Shown here piece after piece: positions 45,947 to 54,898 of a stretch of 64,000 nt of DNA (the stretch's first letter is position 1; every line of letters begins with the position of its first letter). The translations under genes were made by a program, and so were the position numbers. The notes under the pieces are model-generated. The model did not search any database, had not been told where the DNA came from, and worked only from the letters and a program-made list of their open reading frames with translations. The stretch is from NCBI RefSeq assembly GCF_024518835.1, contig NZ_JANIGO010000004.1:186001-250000 (forward strand). The letters run 5' to 3'. This DNA comes from Limnobacter humi. Lineage in GTDB: Bacteria > Pseudomonadota > Gammaproteobacteria > Burkholderiales > Burkholderiaceae_B.

Positions 45947-46915
45947 ATGTTAAGCCGCACTGCAGACCACCTCTTTTGGATGGCCCGTTACATTGAACGG
46001 GCTGAGAACACCGCCCGCATGCTGGATGTGAACGTGCAAACCGCCCTACTCCCGCAGGATGCAGACAACGCCGAACAGGGCTGGCGGGCCATGCTGTCCA
46101 TTTGCGAATTGCAGGAAGCCTACTCAAACCGGCACACCAGCATCACACCAGAGGCTGTGATTGACTTCATGGTGAAAGACCCGGGCAACCCATCCAGCAT
46201 TTATTGTTGCCTGCAAGCAGCCCGGGAAAACGCCCGTGCTGTGCGAGGCGCATTGACCACCGAAGTTTGGGAAACCAACAACACCACCTGGCTGGAATTG
46301 AAAAAACTGTTCGTGGATGGGGTGGTGGAGCGCGATCCCACCGAATTTTTTGAATGGGTGAAATTTCGTAGCCACCTGTCACGCGGTGTAACGATCGGCA
46401 CCATGCTGAAAGACGAGGCTTTTCGCTTTATTCGCCTGGGCACATTTCTGGAACGGGCCGACAATACAGCGCGATTGCTGGATGTGAAATTCCACAGCAT
46501 GCCGTTCAACCCACTGTCGACCAGCATCGGATCGGAAGACCCACACGCCGATTATTATCACTGGGCCGCTATTTTGCGGTCGGTGTCGGCCTTCGAAATT
46601 TACCGCAAGGTGTACCGGGATGTCATTACACCGGAACGCGTGTGCGAATTGCTCATTTTGCGGGACGACATGCCACGCTCACTGCTGGCGTCCATCAACG
46701 AGGTGTGCAACAACCTGGAAACCATTCGCAACAACTACTCGGCCGGCACCGAGCGCCGGGCGGGCAAGCTGCGGGCCGAACTGCTGTACAACCAGATTGA
46801 CGACATTCTGCACATGGGTCTGCACGCTTACCTCACCAACTTCTTGGAACGGGTGAATGACCTGGGCAACCGCATCAGCAAAGACTTTCTGGTACCGCTG
46901 GAATATCAAAGCTAA
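45947..46915 (+). CDS. Alpha-E domain protein (DUF403)
   Basis: A 322-residue helical protein starting MLSRTADHLFWMARYIERAE, matching the alpha-E family. The conserved helical motifs (FIRLGTFLERADNTARLLD) are present. Alpha-E proteins are predicted to work with ATP-grasp ligases and transglutaminases in making or processing peptides; the biochemistry is unknown. In the fused homologue the domain is part of one chain. In this second cluster no transglutaminase or Anbu peptidase follows; the next gene is on the other strand. Confidence 0.9.
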   Translation: MLSRTADHLFWMARYIERAENTARMLDVNVQTALLPQDADNAEQGWRAMLSICELQEAYSNRHTSITPEAVIDFMVKDPGNPSSIYCCLQAARENARAVRGALTTEVWETNNTTWLELKKLFVDGVVERDPTEFFEWVKFRSHLSRGVTIGTMLKDEAFRFIRLGTFLERADNTARLLDVKFHSMPFNPLSTSIGSEDPHADYYHWAAILRSVSAFEIYRKVYRDVITPERVCELLILRDDMPRSLLASINEVCNNLETIRNNYSAGTERRAGKLRAELLYNQIDDILHMGLHAYLTNFLERVNDLGNRISKDFLVPLEYQS

Positions 46916-46929
46916 AACCGCGCGGCCGC

Positions 46930-47724
46930 TTACTGAGCCACCCAACCACCATCCATGTTCCAAGCGGCGCCGCGTACCTGTGCGGCGTCATCAGAACATA
47001 AAAACACCACCAGTCCACCCAATTGTTCGGGTGTCACGAATTCATGCGAGGGTTGTTTTTCGCTCAGCAAGTTGATTTTGGCCTGATCCACCGATACACC
47101 TTCATGTTGGGCGCGCGCATCCACTTGGGCTTGCACCAACGGCGTGAGCACCCAACCCGGACAGACTGCATTGCAGGTCACCCCGGTTTGTGCGGTTTCC
47201 AGGGCCACCACTTTGGTCAATCCGACAATGCCGTGCTTGGCCGCCACATAGGCAGATTTGTTGGCTGAGGCCACCAACCCATGCGCCGATGCGATGTTCA
47301 CAATGCGGCCCCAGTTACGGGCCTTCATGCTGGGCAGCGCCAACCGGGTGGTGTGAAATGCAGCCGTCAAGTTGATGGCAATCACGGCATCCCATTTGGC
47401 CACCTCAAAATGTTCCACTGGCGACACGTGTTGTATACCCGCGTTGTTCACCAAAATATCCACCGGGCCGAGTTGTCCCTCTGTGGCCTTCATGAGGGCT
47501 TCAATCTCGGCTGGTTTGGACAGGTCGGCACCATGAAAACCAGACTTCACCCCAAAAGCCTCAATACTGCTGCGGGCCTGCGCAATTTGCGCATCACTGC
47601 CAAAACCATTGAGCATGATGTGACAGCCCTGCGCTGCCAAACGCTGGGCAATGCCCAAACCAATGCCACTGGTGGAGCCAGTGACCAAGGCAATTTTGTT
47701 GTTGATGCTCATCTTCGTGCTCAC
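46930..47724 (-). CDS. 3-hydroxybutyrate dehydrogenase
   Basis: A 264-residue short-chain dehydrogenase that oxidises (R)-3-hydroxybutyrate to acetoacetate with NAD. Visible are the cofactor motif TGSTSGIGLGIAQ, NNAGIQHV, catalytic Ser in NIASAHGLV, Tyr and Lys in YVAAKHG, and the family-typical AWNMDGGWVAQ end. The GTG at 47724 is supported by GAGGG seven bases upstream; ATG 47712 would give the 260 residues usual for the family. It is divergent from an alpha/beta hydrolase gene. Confidence 0.88.
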   Translation of the reverse strand: MSTKMSINNKIALVTGSTSGIGLGIAQRLAAQGCHIMLNGFGSDAQIAQARSSIEAFGVKSGFHGADLSKPAEIEALMKATEGQLGPVDILVNNAGIQHVSPVEHFEVAKWDAVIAINLTAAFHTTRLALPSMKARNWGRIVNIASAHGLVASANKSAYVAAKHGIVGLTKVVALETAQTGVTCNAVCPGWVLTPLVQAQVDARAQHEGVSVDQAKINLLSEKQPSHEFVTPEQLGGLVVFLCSDDAAQVRGAAWNMDGGWVAQ

Positions 47725-47768
47725 TGTGAACCCTCATGCTGAAACGAATGCCGGAAAAACTGAAATAC

Positions 47769-47784
47769 TGACTGGGTACAGTCA
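47769..47784. promoter_or_regulatory. Dyad in the divergent promoter region
   Basis: TGACTG-GGTA-CAGTCA, a perfect 6-bp inverted repeat between the 3-hydroxybutyrate dehydrogenase and alpha/beta hydrolase genes. It is a possible operator for a shared regulator. Confidence 0.35.
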
Positions 47785-47809
47785 AACCATGAGAGGAGAC
47801 TAGAGACCC

Positions 47810-48670
47810 ATGCTGACAGCCCGCTTGCACACCGTTCAATGGTTAAGCCCCATGGGCCTGAAAAAACTAGCCTATCGCGAATGGGGTGAGCCCGACAACC
47901 CACATGTGCTGTTGTGCGTGCATGGTTTAACCCGCAGCAGCCAGGATTTTGAACACATGGGACAAACGCTGGGCAAGCGCCTGCGCGTGGTGGCGGCCGA
48001 CATGCCAGGCCGCGGTGGATCCGACTGGCTGGGCAATGGCGCCTTGTACGCAGTGCCCAATTACGTGGCGGCTTGCGTGGCCTTGGTGGCGCGTTTAAAC
48101 CCCGGTACCTTGGACTGGTTTGGCACCTCCATGGGTGGATTGATAGGCATGGGGTATGCCAGCCTGCCCGACAATCCGGTGCGCAAGCTCATCCTCAACG
48201 ATGTAGGCCCCAGCCTGAACTTCGAGGCCCTGAGCCGGATTGGTCAGTATGTGGGCAAATCACCGGTATTTGCTGATCTGGAGACCGCACGCGCTGCCAT
48301 CAAGGCCATCTCGTTGCCATTTGGCCCGCACACCGAGACCGAATGGAACACCTTGTGCGACAGCGTATTGGTACAAACCGAGGGCGGCTGGACCACCCAC
48401 TATGACCCGCTCATCGGTGCGACGTTTCAGGGCCTGACACCCGACACCGTGGCAGCCAGCGAGGGCATGCTGTGGGCCGCCTACAGCCAAATCCGTGCCC
48501 AGACCTTGGTGGTTCGCGGTGAACAATCCGACCTGTTGTCAAGAGCCACTTGCCAGCGCATGTCAACCGAAGGGCCCAAAGCCCAGTTAAAGGAAATCCC
48601 CGGCGTTGGGCATGCCCCCACCTTCATGCATGCTGACCAAATCCGGATTGTGGAAGACTTTTTGTTTTAA
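47810..48670 (+). CDS. Alpha/beta-fold hydrolase
   Basis: A 286-residue hydrolase with the nucleophile elbow GTSMGG, the oxyanion region VHGLTRSSQDFE, an acid in RGEQSDLL, and the catalytic His in GVGHAP. It is similar in layout to epoxide-hydrolase/esterase and hydroxybutyrate-oligomer hydrolase-like proteins. Its divergent pairing with 3-hydroxybutyrate dehydrogenase makes release of 3-hydroxybutyrate a reasonable but unproven role. The ribosome binding site is GAGAGGAGAC. Confidence 0.8.
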   Translation: MLTARLHTVQWLSPMGLKKLAYREWGEPDNPHVLLCVHGLTRSSQDFEHMGQTLGKRLRVVAADMPGRGGSDWLGNGALYAVPNYVAACVALVARLNPGTLDWFGTSMGGLIGMGYASLPDNPVRKLILNDVGPSLNFEALSRIGQYVGKSPVFADLETARAAIKAISLPFGPHTETEWNTLCDSVLVQTEGGWTTHYDPLIGATFQGLTPDTVAASEGMLWAAYSQIRAQTLVVRGEQSDLLSRATCQRMSTEGPKAQLKEIPGVGHAPTFMHADQIRIVEDFLF

Positions 48671-48735
48671 ACTGGCCCTTGTGGCTCCATCGGTGCGTCC
48701 ATGCGGGCACACCCGGTTAACCCTGACTCAAGACA

Positions 48736-51018
48736 ATGGTTTCTGTAACATCCACCCTGGCCACTGACAACCCAGACCAGCCCTCAGCACCGGCTTTGGC
48801 CCTGTTGAACCCAACGGATGCCCAACGGGTTGAACAGGCGCTGGATTACATTCGCAGCCATGCGAATGGTCAAGTGCTGGACACCCAGGAACCCGCCATT
48901 CAGCACATGCTGGCGGTGGCCGATTTGCTGGCCGAGTTGCGCACCGATGCCGATACCCGGATTGCCGGTGCCTTGGGCCCCATGGTGTTTTTCGACAAAC
49001 ACCTGGAAAACCACATGGAAGCCCGGTTTGGTGCCGAAGTGGGCCGCATGCTGGCCTCGTTGCGCAAACTGTTCAAAATGCGTTCGATGGTTGGACCAAA
49101 TGCTGCCCGCAGTGCCATCGAAACCCTGCGCTGGGCCGACCAAATGGAAACCCTGCGCAAAATGTTGTTGGCCATGGCCACGGATGTGCGAGTGATCATG
49201 ATTCGCCTGTGCTCGCGTCTGCAAACCTTGCGTCATTTCACCGCCCACCCGGACATCAAGGCTGAACAGGGTCCGCTGTGGAACTACGCGCAACAGCACG
49301 CGCAGGAAACGCTGGAGTTGTATGCACCACTGGCCAACCGGCTGGGCTTGTGGCAGCTCAAGTGGGAACTAGAGGACCTGTCATTCCGCATTTTGCAGCC
49401 CAACACGTACAAAAACGTGGCCAAGATGCTGGACGAAAAACGCACCGAGCGAGAAGCGTTTATAGAATCGGCCATGCAGACCATCAAGGATGCCCTGCTG
49501 CGAGCGGGTATTCACTGTGAAATCAGTGGTCGCCCCAAACACATTTACAGCATCTGGAACAAAATGCGCGGCAAAGGGGTGAGCTTTGACAAGCTCTACG
49601 ATGTGCGCGCCTGCCGGGTGATTGTTGGCACGGTGGACGAGTGCTACACCGCCTTGGGCATTGTGCACAACCTGTGGCAACCCATTCCGGAAGAATTTGA
49701 CGACTACATCAGCAAGCCCAAGCCCAATGGCTACCGCTCGCTGCACACCGTGGTGCAAGACCCCACGGGCAAAGCGCTGGAGGTGCAAATTCGCACCGAG
49801 GAAATGCACCAGTTTGCCGAATATGGGGTGGCCGCCCACTGGCGCTACAAAGAGGCTGGCACCGATGGCTACAGCGGCGCCAGCCGGGCTGAAGGCGCTT
49901 TTGAAGAACGGATTGCCCTGCTGCGGCAACTGCTGGCGTGGCAAAAAGACGTGACGGACACACTGGGCGAAGCCAGCGACTGGGCGCAGGACATGCAAAT
50001 TGCCGCCCTGAACGACCATGTGTATGTGTTCACGCCCCAGGCCAAAATTGTGGAATTGCCCACTGGCAGCACACCACTGGATTTTGCCTACCACGTGCAC
50101 ACCGAGCTGGGCCACCGCTGCCGTGGCGCCAAGGTCAATGGGCAGATGGTGCAACTGAACACGCCGCTGGAAAATGGCCAAACCATTGAAATTGTGAGTG
50201 CCCGGGGCGATGCGGCCACCGGACCGTCCCGCGACTGGCTCAACCCAACCCAGAAATACCTGGTCAGTCACCGTGCGCGGCAAAAGGTCAAGCAGTGGTT
50301 TGCCCAGCAGGAACGGCGGGAAACCCTGGACCGTGGCAAGGCCATGGCCGACAAGGAACTGCAACGCATTGGGTTTACCGCGCAAAATCAGGATGAACTG
50401 GCACAAAAGCTGGGCTACGACAAAGCGGAAGACTTGTACGTGGCCCTGGCGCGCGAAGAAATTCGGCCGCGGGCCATTGAACACGCATTGAAGGGCTCGC
50501 CCGCAGACGAAGGGCCGCTGTCCGATGAAGAACAGATTGAAATCATCACCCGGCGAAAGGGTCAAAGCGACAGCAAGCAATCGGGTGTTCTGGTGGTGGG
50601 GGTCAGCACACTCATGACCAACCTCGCCCGGTGCTGTCGCCCAGCCCCACCCGACCCCATCATTGGTTTTGTGACACGGGGCAAAGGGGTGTCCATTCAC
50701 CGCCTGGGTTGCTCCAACCTGGCTGAAGTCATGCGCAAACACCCGGAACGCCTGATTGAAACAACCTGGGGGGAGTCCGACGGCTTGCATTACCCGGTGG
50801 ACATTTCCATCACCGCCAACGATCGTCAGGGTTTGCTGCGCGACATCACGGAAGTATTCTCGCGCGACAAAATCAATGTGATCGGTGTCAAAACCGAAAG
50901 CACCCGGGGTGTGGCCAAGATGCAATTCACGGCTGAAGTGGGCAGCGGTGAAATTCTTCGACAGGCCTTGTCGCACTTGCTGGAAGTCGACGGCGTGTTT
51001 GATGTAAGACGCCGTTAA
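48736..51018 (+). CDS. relA: (p)ppGpp synthetase RelA
   Basis: A 760-residue Rel/Spo homologue. The HD hydrolase motif is absent (the region reads GALGPMVFFDKHLE where bifunctional enzymes have HDTVED), so this is a synthetase-only form. The synthetase region has YDVRACRVIV and the ExDD-type motif EEFDDYISKPKPNGYRSLH, as in RelA. TGS (VYVFTPQAKIVELPTGSTPL), the zinc-finger-like ARCCRPAPPDPI and the C-terminal ACT domain follow. It is activated by uncharged tRNA on the ribosome. A separate bifunctional SpoT is expected elsewhere. Confidence 0.95.
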   Translation: MVSVTSTLATDNPDQPSAPALALLNPTDAQRVEQALDYIRSHANGQVLDTQEPAIQHMLAVADLLAELRTDADTRIAGALGPMVFFDKHLENHMEARFGAEVGRMLASLRKLFKMRSMVGPNAARSAIETLRWADQMETLRKMLLAMATDVRVIMIRLCSRLQTLRHFTAHPDIKAEQGPLWNYAQQHAQETLELYAPLANRLGLWQLKWELEDLSFRILQPNTYKNVAKMLDEKRTEREAFIESAMQTIKDALLRAGIHCEISGRPKHIYSIWNKMRGKGVSFDKLYDVRACRVIVGTVDECYTALGIVHNLWQPIPEEFDDYISKPKPNGYRSLHTVVQDPTGKALEVQIRTEEMHQFAEYGVAAHWRYKEAGTDGYSGASRAEGAFEERIALLRQLLAWQKDVTDTLGEASDWAQDMQIAALNDHVYVFTPQAKIVELPTGSTPLDFAYHVHTELGHRCRGAKVNGQMVQLNTPLENGQTIEIVSARGDAATGPSRDWLNPTQKYLVSHRARQKVKQWFAQQERRETLDRGKAMADKELQRIGFTAQNQDELAQKLGYDKAEDLYVALAREEIRPRAIEHALKGSPADEGPLSDEEQIEIITRRKGQSDSKQSGVLVVGVSTLMTNLARCCRPAPPDPIIGFVTRGKGVSIHRLGCSNLAEVMRKHPERLIETTWGESDGLHYPVDISITANDRQGLLRDITEVFSRDKINVIGVKTESTRGVAKMQFTAEVGSGEILRQALSHLLEVDGVFDVRRR

Positions 51019-51042
51019 AACGGGCGCTTTCTCACTGCTTGT

Positions 51043-53199
51043 TCAGTCTGACAGAGGCTCACCGATTGAGCCTGCCGGCTCTTCGTCCTGATAATTAACC
51101 GCCAACAAGCCCAGCAAATGAATTTGCGCATTCAAACGGCGTGCACTGCTGGGCTTTCGTCGGGTGTAGTGGCCATCGGAATCCATGCTCCAGGCCAGCA
51201 GGTTGTCCGCCAGCAAGGCTTTCAAGCCCTCATCGACAACCCGCTTTTTCAACTTGCGCTCGGTGATGGGCACCGCCAATTCCACACGCCGGAAGAAGTT
51301 GCGCTCCATCCAGTCTGCACTGGAAATGTACACATCTTCCACGCCATCATTCAGGAAATAAAACACCCGGCTGTGCTCCAGCAAGCGGCCCACCACTGAG
51401 CGCACGGTGATGTTCTCGCTCAGGCCTGGTACACCAGGCCGCAAAGCGCACACGCCTCGAACAATCAGATCAATTTTGACGCCCACCTGGGATGCGGCAT
51501 ACAACTCGTTGATCAGTGTGGGTTCCAGCAATGCATTCATGCGCGCCATGATGCGGGCCTTTTTACCTGCCTTGGCATGCTCCACCTCGCGGCGCACAGC
51601 GGCAACCACATTGCTGTGCAAGTTGAATGGTGAATTCCAGATTTTGTTCAGCTTGCGGGCGCGGCCCAGGCCTGTGAGGTGATTGAAAATTTCATGAACA
51701 TCATGGCCCAGTGCTTCATCGCAGGAAAACAACCCGAAATCGGTGTACAGCTTGGCCGTGCGCGGGTGATAGTTGCCGGTGCCCAAATGGACGTAGCGGC
51801 GAAGCACCGATTTTCCACTGTCCGTTTTCTCGCGCCGCACCACCATCAACATCTTGGCATGGGTTTTCTGGCCCACCACCCCATACACCACATGGGCCCC
51901 AACCCGCTCCAGTTTAGACGCCCACTGGATGTTGGCCTCTTCATCAAACCGGGCCATCAGTTCCAGCACCACCGTGACTTCCTTGCCACTGCGGGCTGCG
52001 GCCAGCAAGCTTTCCATCAAGGCTGAATCGGTACCTGTTCGATAAATGGTCTGTTTGATGGCCACCACAGTCGGATCCGTGGCCGCCTGCTTGAGAAAAT
52101 CCAGCACCGGGTTAAAGCTTTGATACGGGTGATGCAACAGCACGTCACCTTTTTGAATGGCGCGAAACAGGTCCGACTCTTTCAGCAAGGCATCGGGGCG
52201 TCCCGGTGTGAAGGGTTTGAATTTTAAATCGGGGCGGTCAACCCAATCGGGCAGCTGCATGAGTCGAACCAGGTTGACTGGGCCATTGACCCGGTACAGT
52301 GCCTGCTGACTCAAACCAAATTCCTTCAACAAGCGGGCGGTCATGGTGTCGGTGCATTGGTCCGACACCTCCAGCCGCACAGCATCGCCATAATGGCGCT
52401 GCGACAATTCACCCTGCAGGGCCACGCGCAAGTTGGTAATTTCTTCCTCATCCACATACAAGTCGCTGTTGCGAGTTACGCGGAACTGGTATACGCCGTG
52501 CACCTCCATGCCGGGAAACAGCTCCGGAATGAAGGACTGCAAAATTGAGGTGAGCATGACAAACCCGTGCTCGTATCCCGACAGGTTGGACGGCATGCGA
52601 ATCAACCGCGGCAAGGCCCTGGGTGCTTGAACAATCGCAATGTTGGACGATCGTCCAAAGGCATCCTGACCAGACAGTTCAACCGCGAAATTCAGCGACT
52701 TGTTAAGCACCCGGGGAAAGGGGTGTGCGGGGTCCAGACCAATCGGCGTGAGCACGGGCAATACTTCATGACGGAAATACTGGCGCGCCCAGTGCGCCTG
52801 CTCTTCATTCCAGGTGTTCAGGGTCAGCAGCGCGATGCCTTGATTGCGCAACGCGGGCAGCACGCCGTCGTTGAGCAGTTTGTATTGCTGCGCCACCATG
52901 TCTTGCGCGACATCCGATACACGGGTCAGGCATTCGCTGGCGGTCAATCCATCGTCTTCCCGGAAGTCCGGATTTTGACGGATCTGTTCCATCAAGCCCG
53001 ACACCCGAATTTCAAAAAATTCGTCCATGTTGGAGGACACGATGCACAGGTATTTCAACCGCTCGAGCAAGGGCACCGACTCATCCTCAGCCATCGCCAG
53101 GACCCGGCGGTTAAAGGCCAGCACACCCAGTTCGCGGTTAAGGTACAGGTCTTTGTTGGGGGCCACATCAGGCAAAGTCACCGGGTTTTTCAAGTGCAT
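51043..53199 (-). CDS. ppk: Polyphosphate kinase
   Basis: A 718-residue PPK1 that makes polyphosphate from ATP. It has the N-terminal domain starting LYLNRELGVLAFNRRVL, the helical domain (SSNMDEFFEIRVSGL), and the two catalytic phospholipase D-like domains. The autophosphorylated His is probably in QKTHAKMLMVVRR. Its ATG follows a candidate Pho box with a well-placed -10. It is divergent from ppx. Confidence 0.95.
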   Translation of the reverse strand: MHLKNPVTLPDVAPNKDLYLNRELGVLAFNRRVLAMAEDESVPLLERLKYLCIVSSNMDEFFEIRVSGLMEQIRQNPDFREDDGLTASECLTRVSDVAQDMVAQQYKLLNDGVLPALRNQGIALLTLNTWNEEQAHWARQYFRHEVLPVLTPIGLDPAHPFPRVLNKSLNFAVELSGQDAFGRSSNIAIVQAPRALPRLIRMPSNLSGYEHGFVMLTSILQSFIPELFPGMEVHGVYQFRVTRNSDLYVDEEEITNLRVALQGELSQRHYGDAVRLEVSDQCTDTMTARLLKEFGLSQQALYRVNGPVNLVRLMQLPDWVDRPDLKFKPFTPGRPDALLKESDLFRAIQKGDVLLHHPYQSFNPVLDFLKQAATDPTVVAIKQTIYRTGTDSALMESLLAAARSGKEVTVVLELMARFDEEANIQWASKLERVGAHVVYGVVGQKTHAKMLMVVRREKTDSGKSVLRRYVHLGTGNYHPRTAKLYTDFGLFSCDEALGHDVHEIFNHLTGLGRARKLNKIWNSPFNLHSNVVAAVRREVEHAKAGKKARIMARMNALLEPTLINELYAASQVGVKIDLIVRGVCALRPGVPGLSENITVRSVVGRLLEHSRVFYFLNDGVEDVYISSADWMERNFFRRVELAVPITERKLKKRVVDEGLKALLADNLLAWSMDSDGHYTRRKPSSARRLNAQIHLLGLLAVNYQDEEPAGSIGEPLSD

Positions 53200-53225
53200 C
53201 CTCTGTTGAACAAATCGTCACCCTG

Positions 53226-53259
53226 ATCTTATTTCAGTAACATGACAAACATTTGACAA
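53226..53259 (-). promoter_or_regulatory. Pho box and -10 upstream of ppk
   Basis: On the minus strand two 7-mers TTGTCAA and TTGTCAT (53259-53242) lie 11 bases apart, matching CTGTCAT-type Pho repeats at 5 and 6 of 7 bases. A -10-like TAAGAT (53231-53226) follows after 10 bases, the spacing of PhoB-activated promoters. Confidence 0.55.
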
Positions 53260-53395
53260 TTCAGCCATCAGATCCGGCGAGAGACGTCCACGGCTGTCGT
53301 CTCAACACAACTTCAGCATCGGTTCGCAAATCTGCAAGCGAGCAACTTCCCGGTTTATGGCATCCTAGCGCCAGACTTTGAACAGTGTGCACACC

Positions 53396-54898
53396 ATGGC
53401 AAAACCACCACAGTTGATCGCTTCGGTCGACATGGGTTCCAGCAGCTTCCGCATGATCGTGGCGCGGGTTGAAGAGCTCCACGGGCAATCTCAAATTTAC
53501 CTGATCGACAGCCTGCGGGAACCCGTCCGTTTGGGTGCAGGCCTGGACGAGAACAAAAACCTGGATGAGCCTTCTCAGGAACGGGCATTGCTGGCCCTGC
53601 AGCGCTTTGGCGAACGGCTGCGTTCATTTGATGCTGACAATGTGCGGGCTGTGGCCACCAATGCCGTGCGCGTGGCCCGCAACAGCGCAACATTCATCGC
53701 CAAGGCCGAGGCAGCCTTGGGCTTTCCGATTGATGTGATATCTGGCGTGGAAGAGGCGCGCCTGGTGTATTGCGGTGTGGCGCACCAACTGCCCGTGGGC
53801 CAAGGCAAACGCCTGGTGGTGGACATCGGTGGCGGTTCTACAGAGTTTATTCTGGGCGAAGACTACGAGCCCTTGGCCATGGAAAGCCTTTACATTGGTT
53901 GCGTGAGCTGCGCTCAATCTTATTTTGCCGATGGCAGCATTGGTGCACGCGCCATGAAAAACGCCATCCTGAGTGCCCGCCGCGAGGTGGCTGTGCTGCG
54001 CCGCGAACTGAAGGAAGGCAGTTGGACTCATGCCATTGGCTCATCGGGCACCGCCCGTGCACTGGCTGAGATCTGCATCTCCAATGGGTTTACCGAGCAT
54101 GGTATTTCCAAGGCGGGCCTGGAACACATTCGTGCCCATGTGGTGGAGGCTGGCCATCTGGATGCCATTACGCTGAACGGCCTGAAGGCTGACCGCCTGC
54201 CCATGATGCCCGGTGGCCTGGCCGTGATGATTGCCGTGTTTGAAGAACTGGGCATTGAGCAGATGGAAGTCACCGATGGGGCCCTGCGCCAAGGTTTGCT
54301 CTATGACATGCTGGGCCGTCGACACAACGACGACATGCGTGAATTGACGGTGGCCCAATTTATTCACCGATACAAGATTGACCCTGTTCACGCCGGGCGC
54401 GTTCGTGAACTGACCGAAACACTGTTCAAGCAGTTGGTGCGCCAACGACCCGTGCTCAAAGAACAACTGCCCATGCTGAATTGGGCTGCTCAATTGCACG
54501 AAATCGGTTTGGCGATCAGCCACAACGGCCACCACAAGCACGCTGCCTACATGTTGAGCAATGCCGACATGCCGGGGTTTTCAAAGCGGGAGCAAAATCA
54601 ATTGGCCACCTGGGTGCTGGCCCACAACGGGAAATTGGCCAAAGTGGGGAGCTTGTCGGATACCCCGCTGCATTGGGCGGCACCACTGTGTCTGCGCTTG
54701 GCTGCCCTGTTTTTGCGCCGGCGGGACAACGATCCCATGCCCGCGGCCAGGCTCACCCTCACCGAGCAGGGCGTGCAACTGAGCCTGCCGAAGTCCTGGC
54801 TGCAAAGCCACCCACTGAGCCAGTACAGTCTGGAGACTGAGGTGGATCAGTGGGCGAAAATTGGCTTGGTGCTGGAATTGGTGGCCCGGCGCTCTTAA
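53396..54898 (+). CDS. ppx: Exopolyphosphatase / guanosine pentaphosphate phosphohydrolase
   Basis: A 500-residue protein of the ASKHA fold that removes terminal phosphates from polyphosphate and may act on pppGpp. Motifs: SVDMGSSSFRMIVARV, catalytic Glu region SGVEEARLVYCGV, and VVDIGGGSTEFIL. The C-terminal HD-like helical domain (AAQLHEIGLAISHNGHHKHAAYML) is present. ATG 53396 is used; a TTG six codons earlier is unlikely. It is divergent from ppk and overlaps the acyltransferase end by 4 bases. Confidence 0.94.
   Translation: MAKPPQLIASVDMGSSSFRMIVARVEELHGQSQIYLIDSLREPVRLGAGLDENKNLDEPSQERALLALQRFGERLRSFDADNVRAVATNAVRVARNSATFIAKAEAALGFPIDVISGVEEARLVYCGVAHQLPVGQGKRLVVDIGGGSTEFILGEDYEPLAMESLYIGCVSCAQSYFADGSIGARAMKNAILSARREVAVLRRELKEGSWTHAIGSSGTARALAEICISNGFTEHGISKAGLEHIRAHVVEAGHLDAITLNGLKADRLPMMPGGLAVMIAVFEELGIEQMEVTDGALRQGLLYDMLGRRHNDDMRELTVAQFIHRYKIDPVHAGRVRELTETLFKQLVRQRPVLKEQLPMLNWAAQLHEIGLAISHNGHHKHAAYMLSNADMPGFSKREQNQLATWVLAHNGKLAKVGSLSDTPLHWAAPLCLRLAALFLRRRDNDPMPAARLTLTEQGVQLSLPKSWLQSHPLSQYSLETEVDQWAKIGLVLELVARRS

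Noticed and set aside
24721-46915. Anbu (proteasome-like) peptidase with the ATP-grasp/alpha-E genes
   Set aside because: No Ntn-hydrolase of this type is found next to either cluster in this window.
49381-50976. 531-codon minus-strand frame opposite relA
   Set aside because: Antisense shadow of relA; no domain, no start signal.
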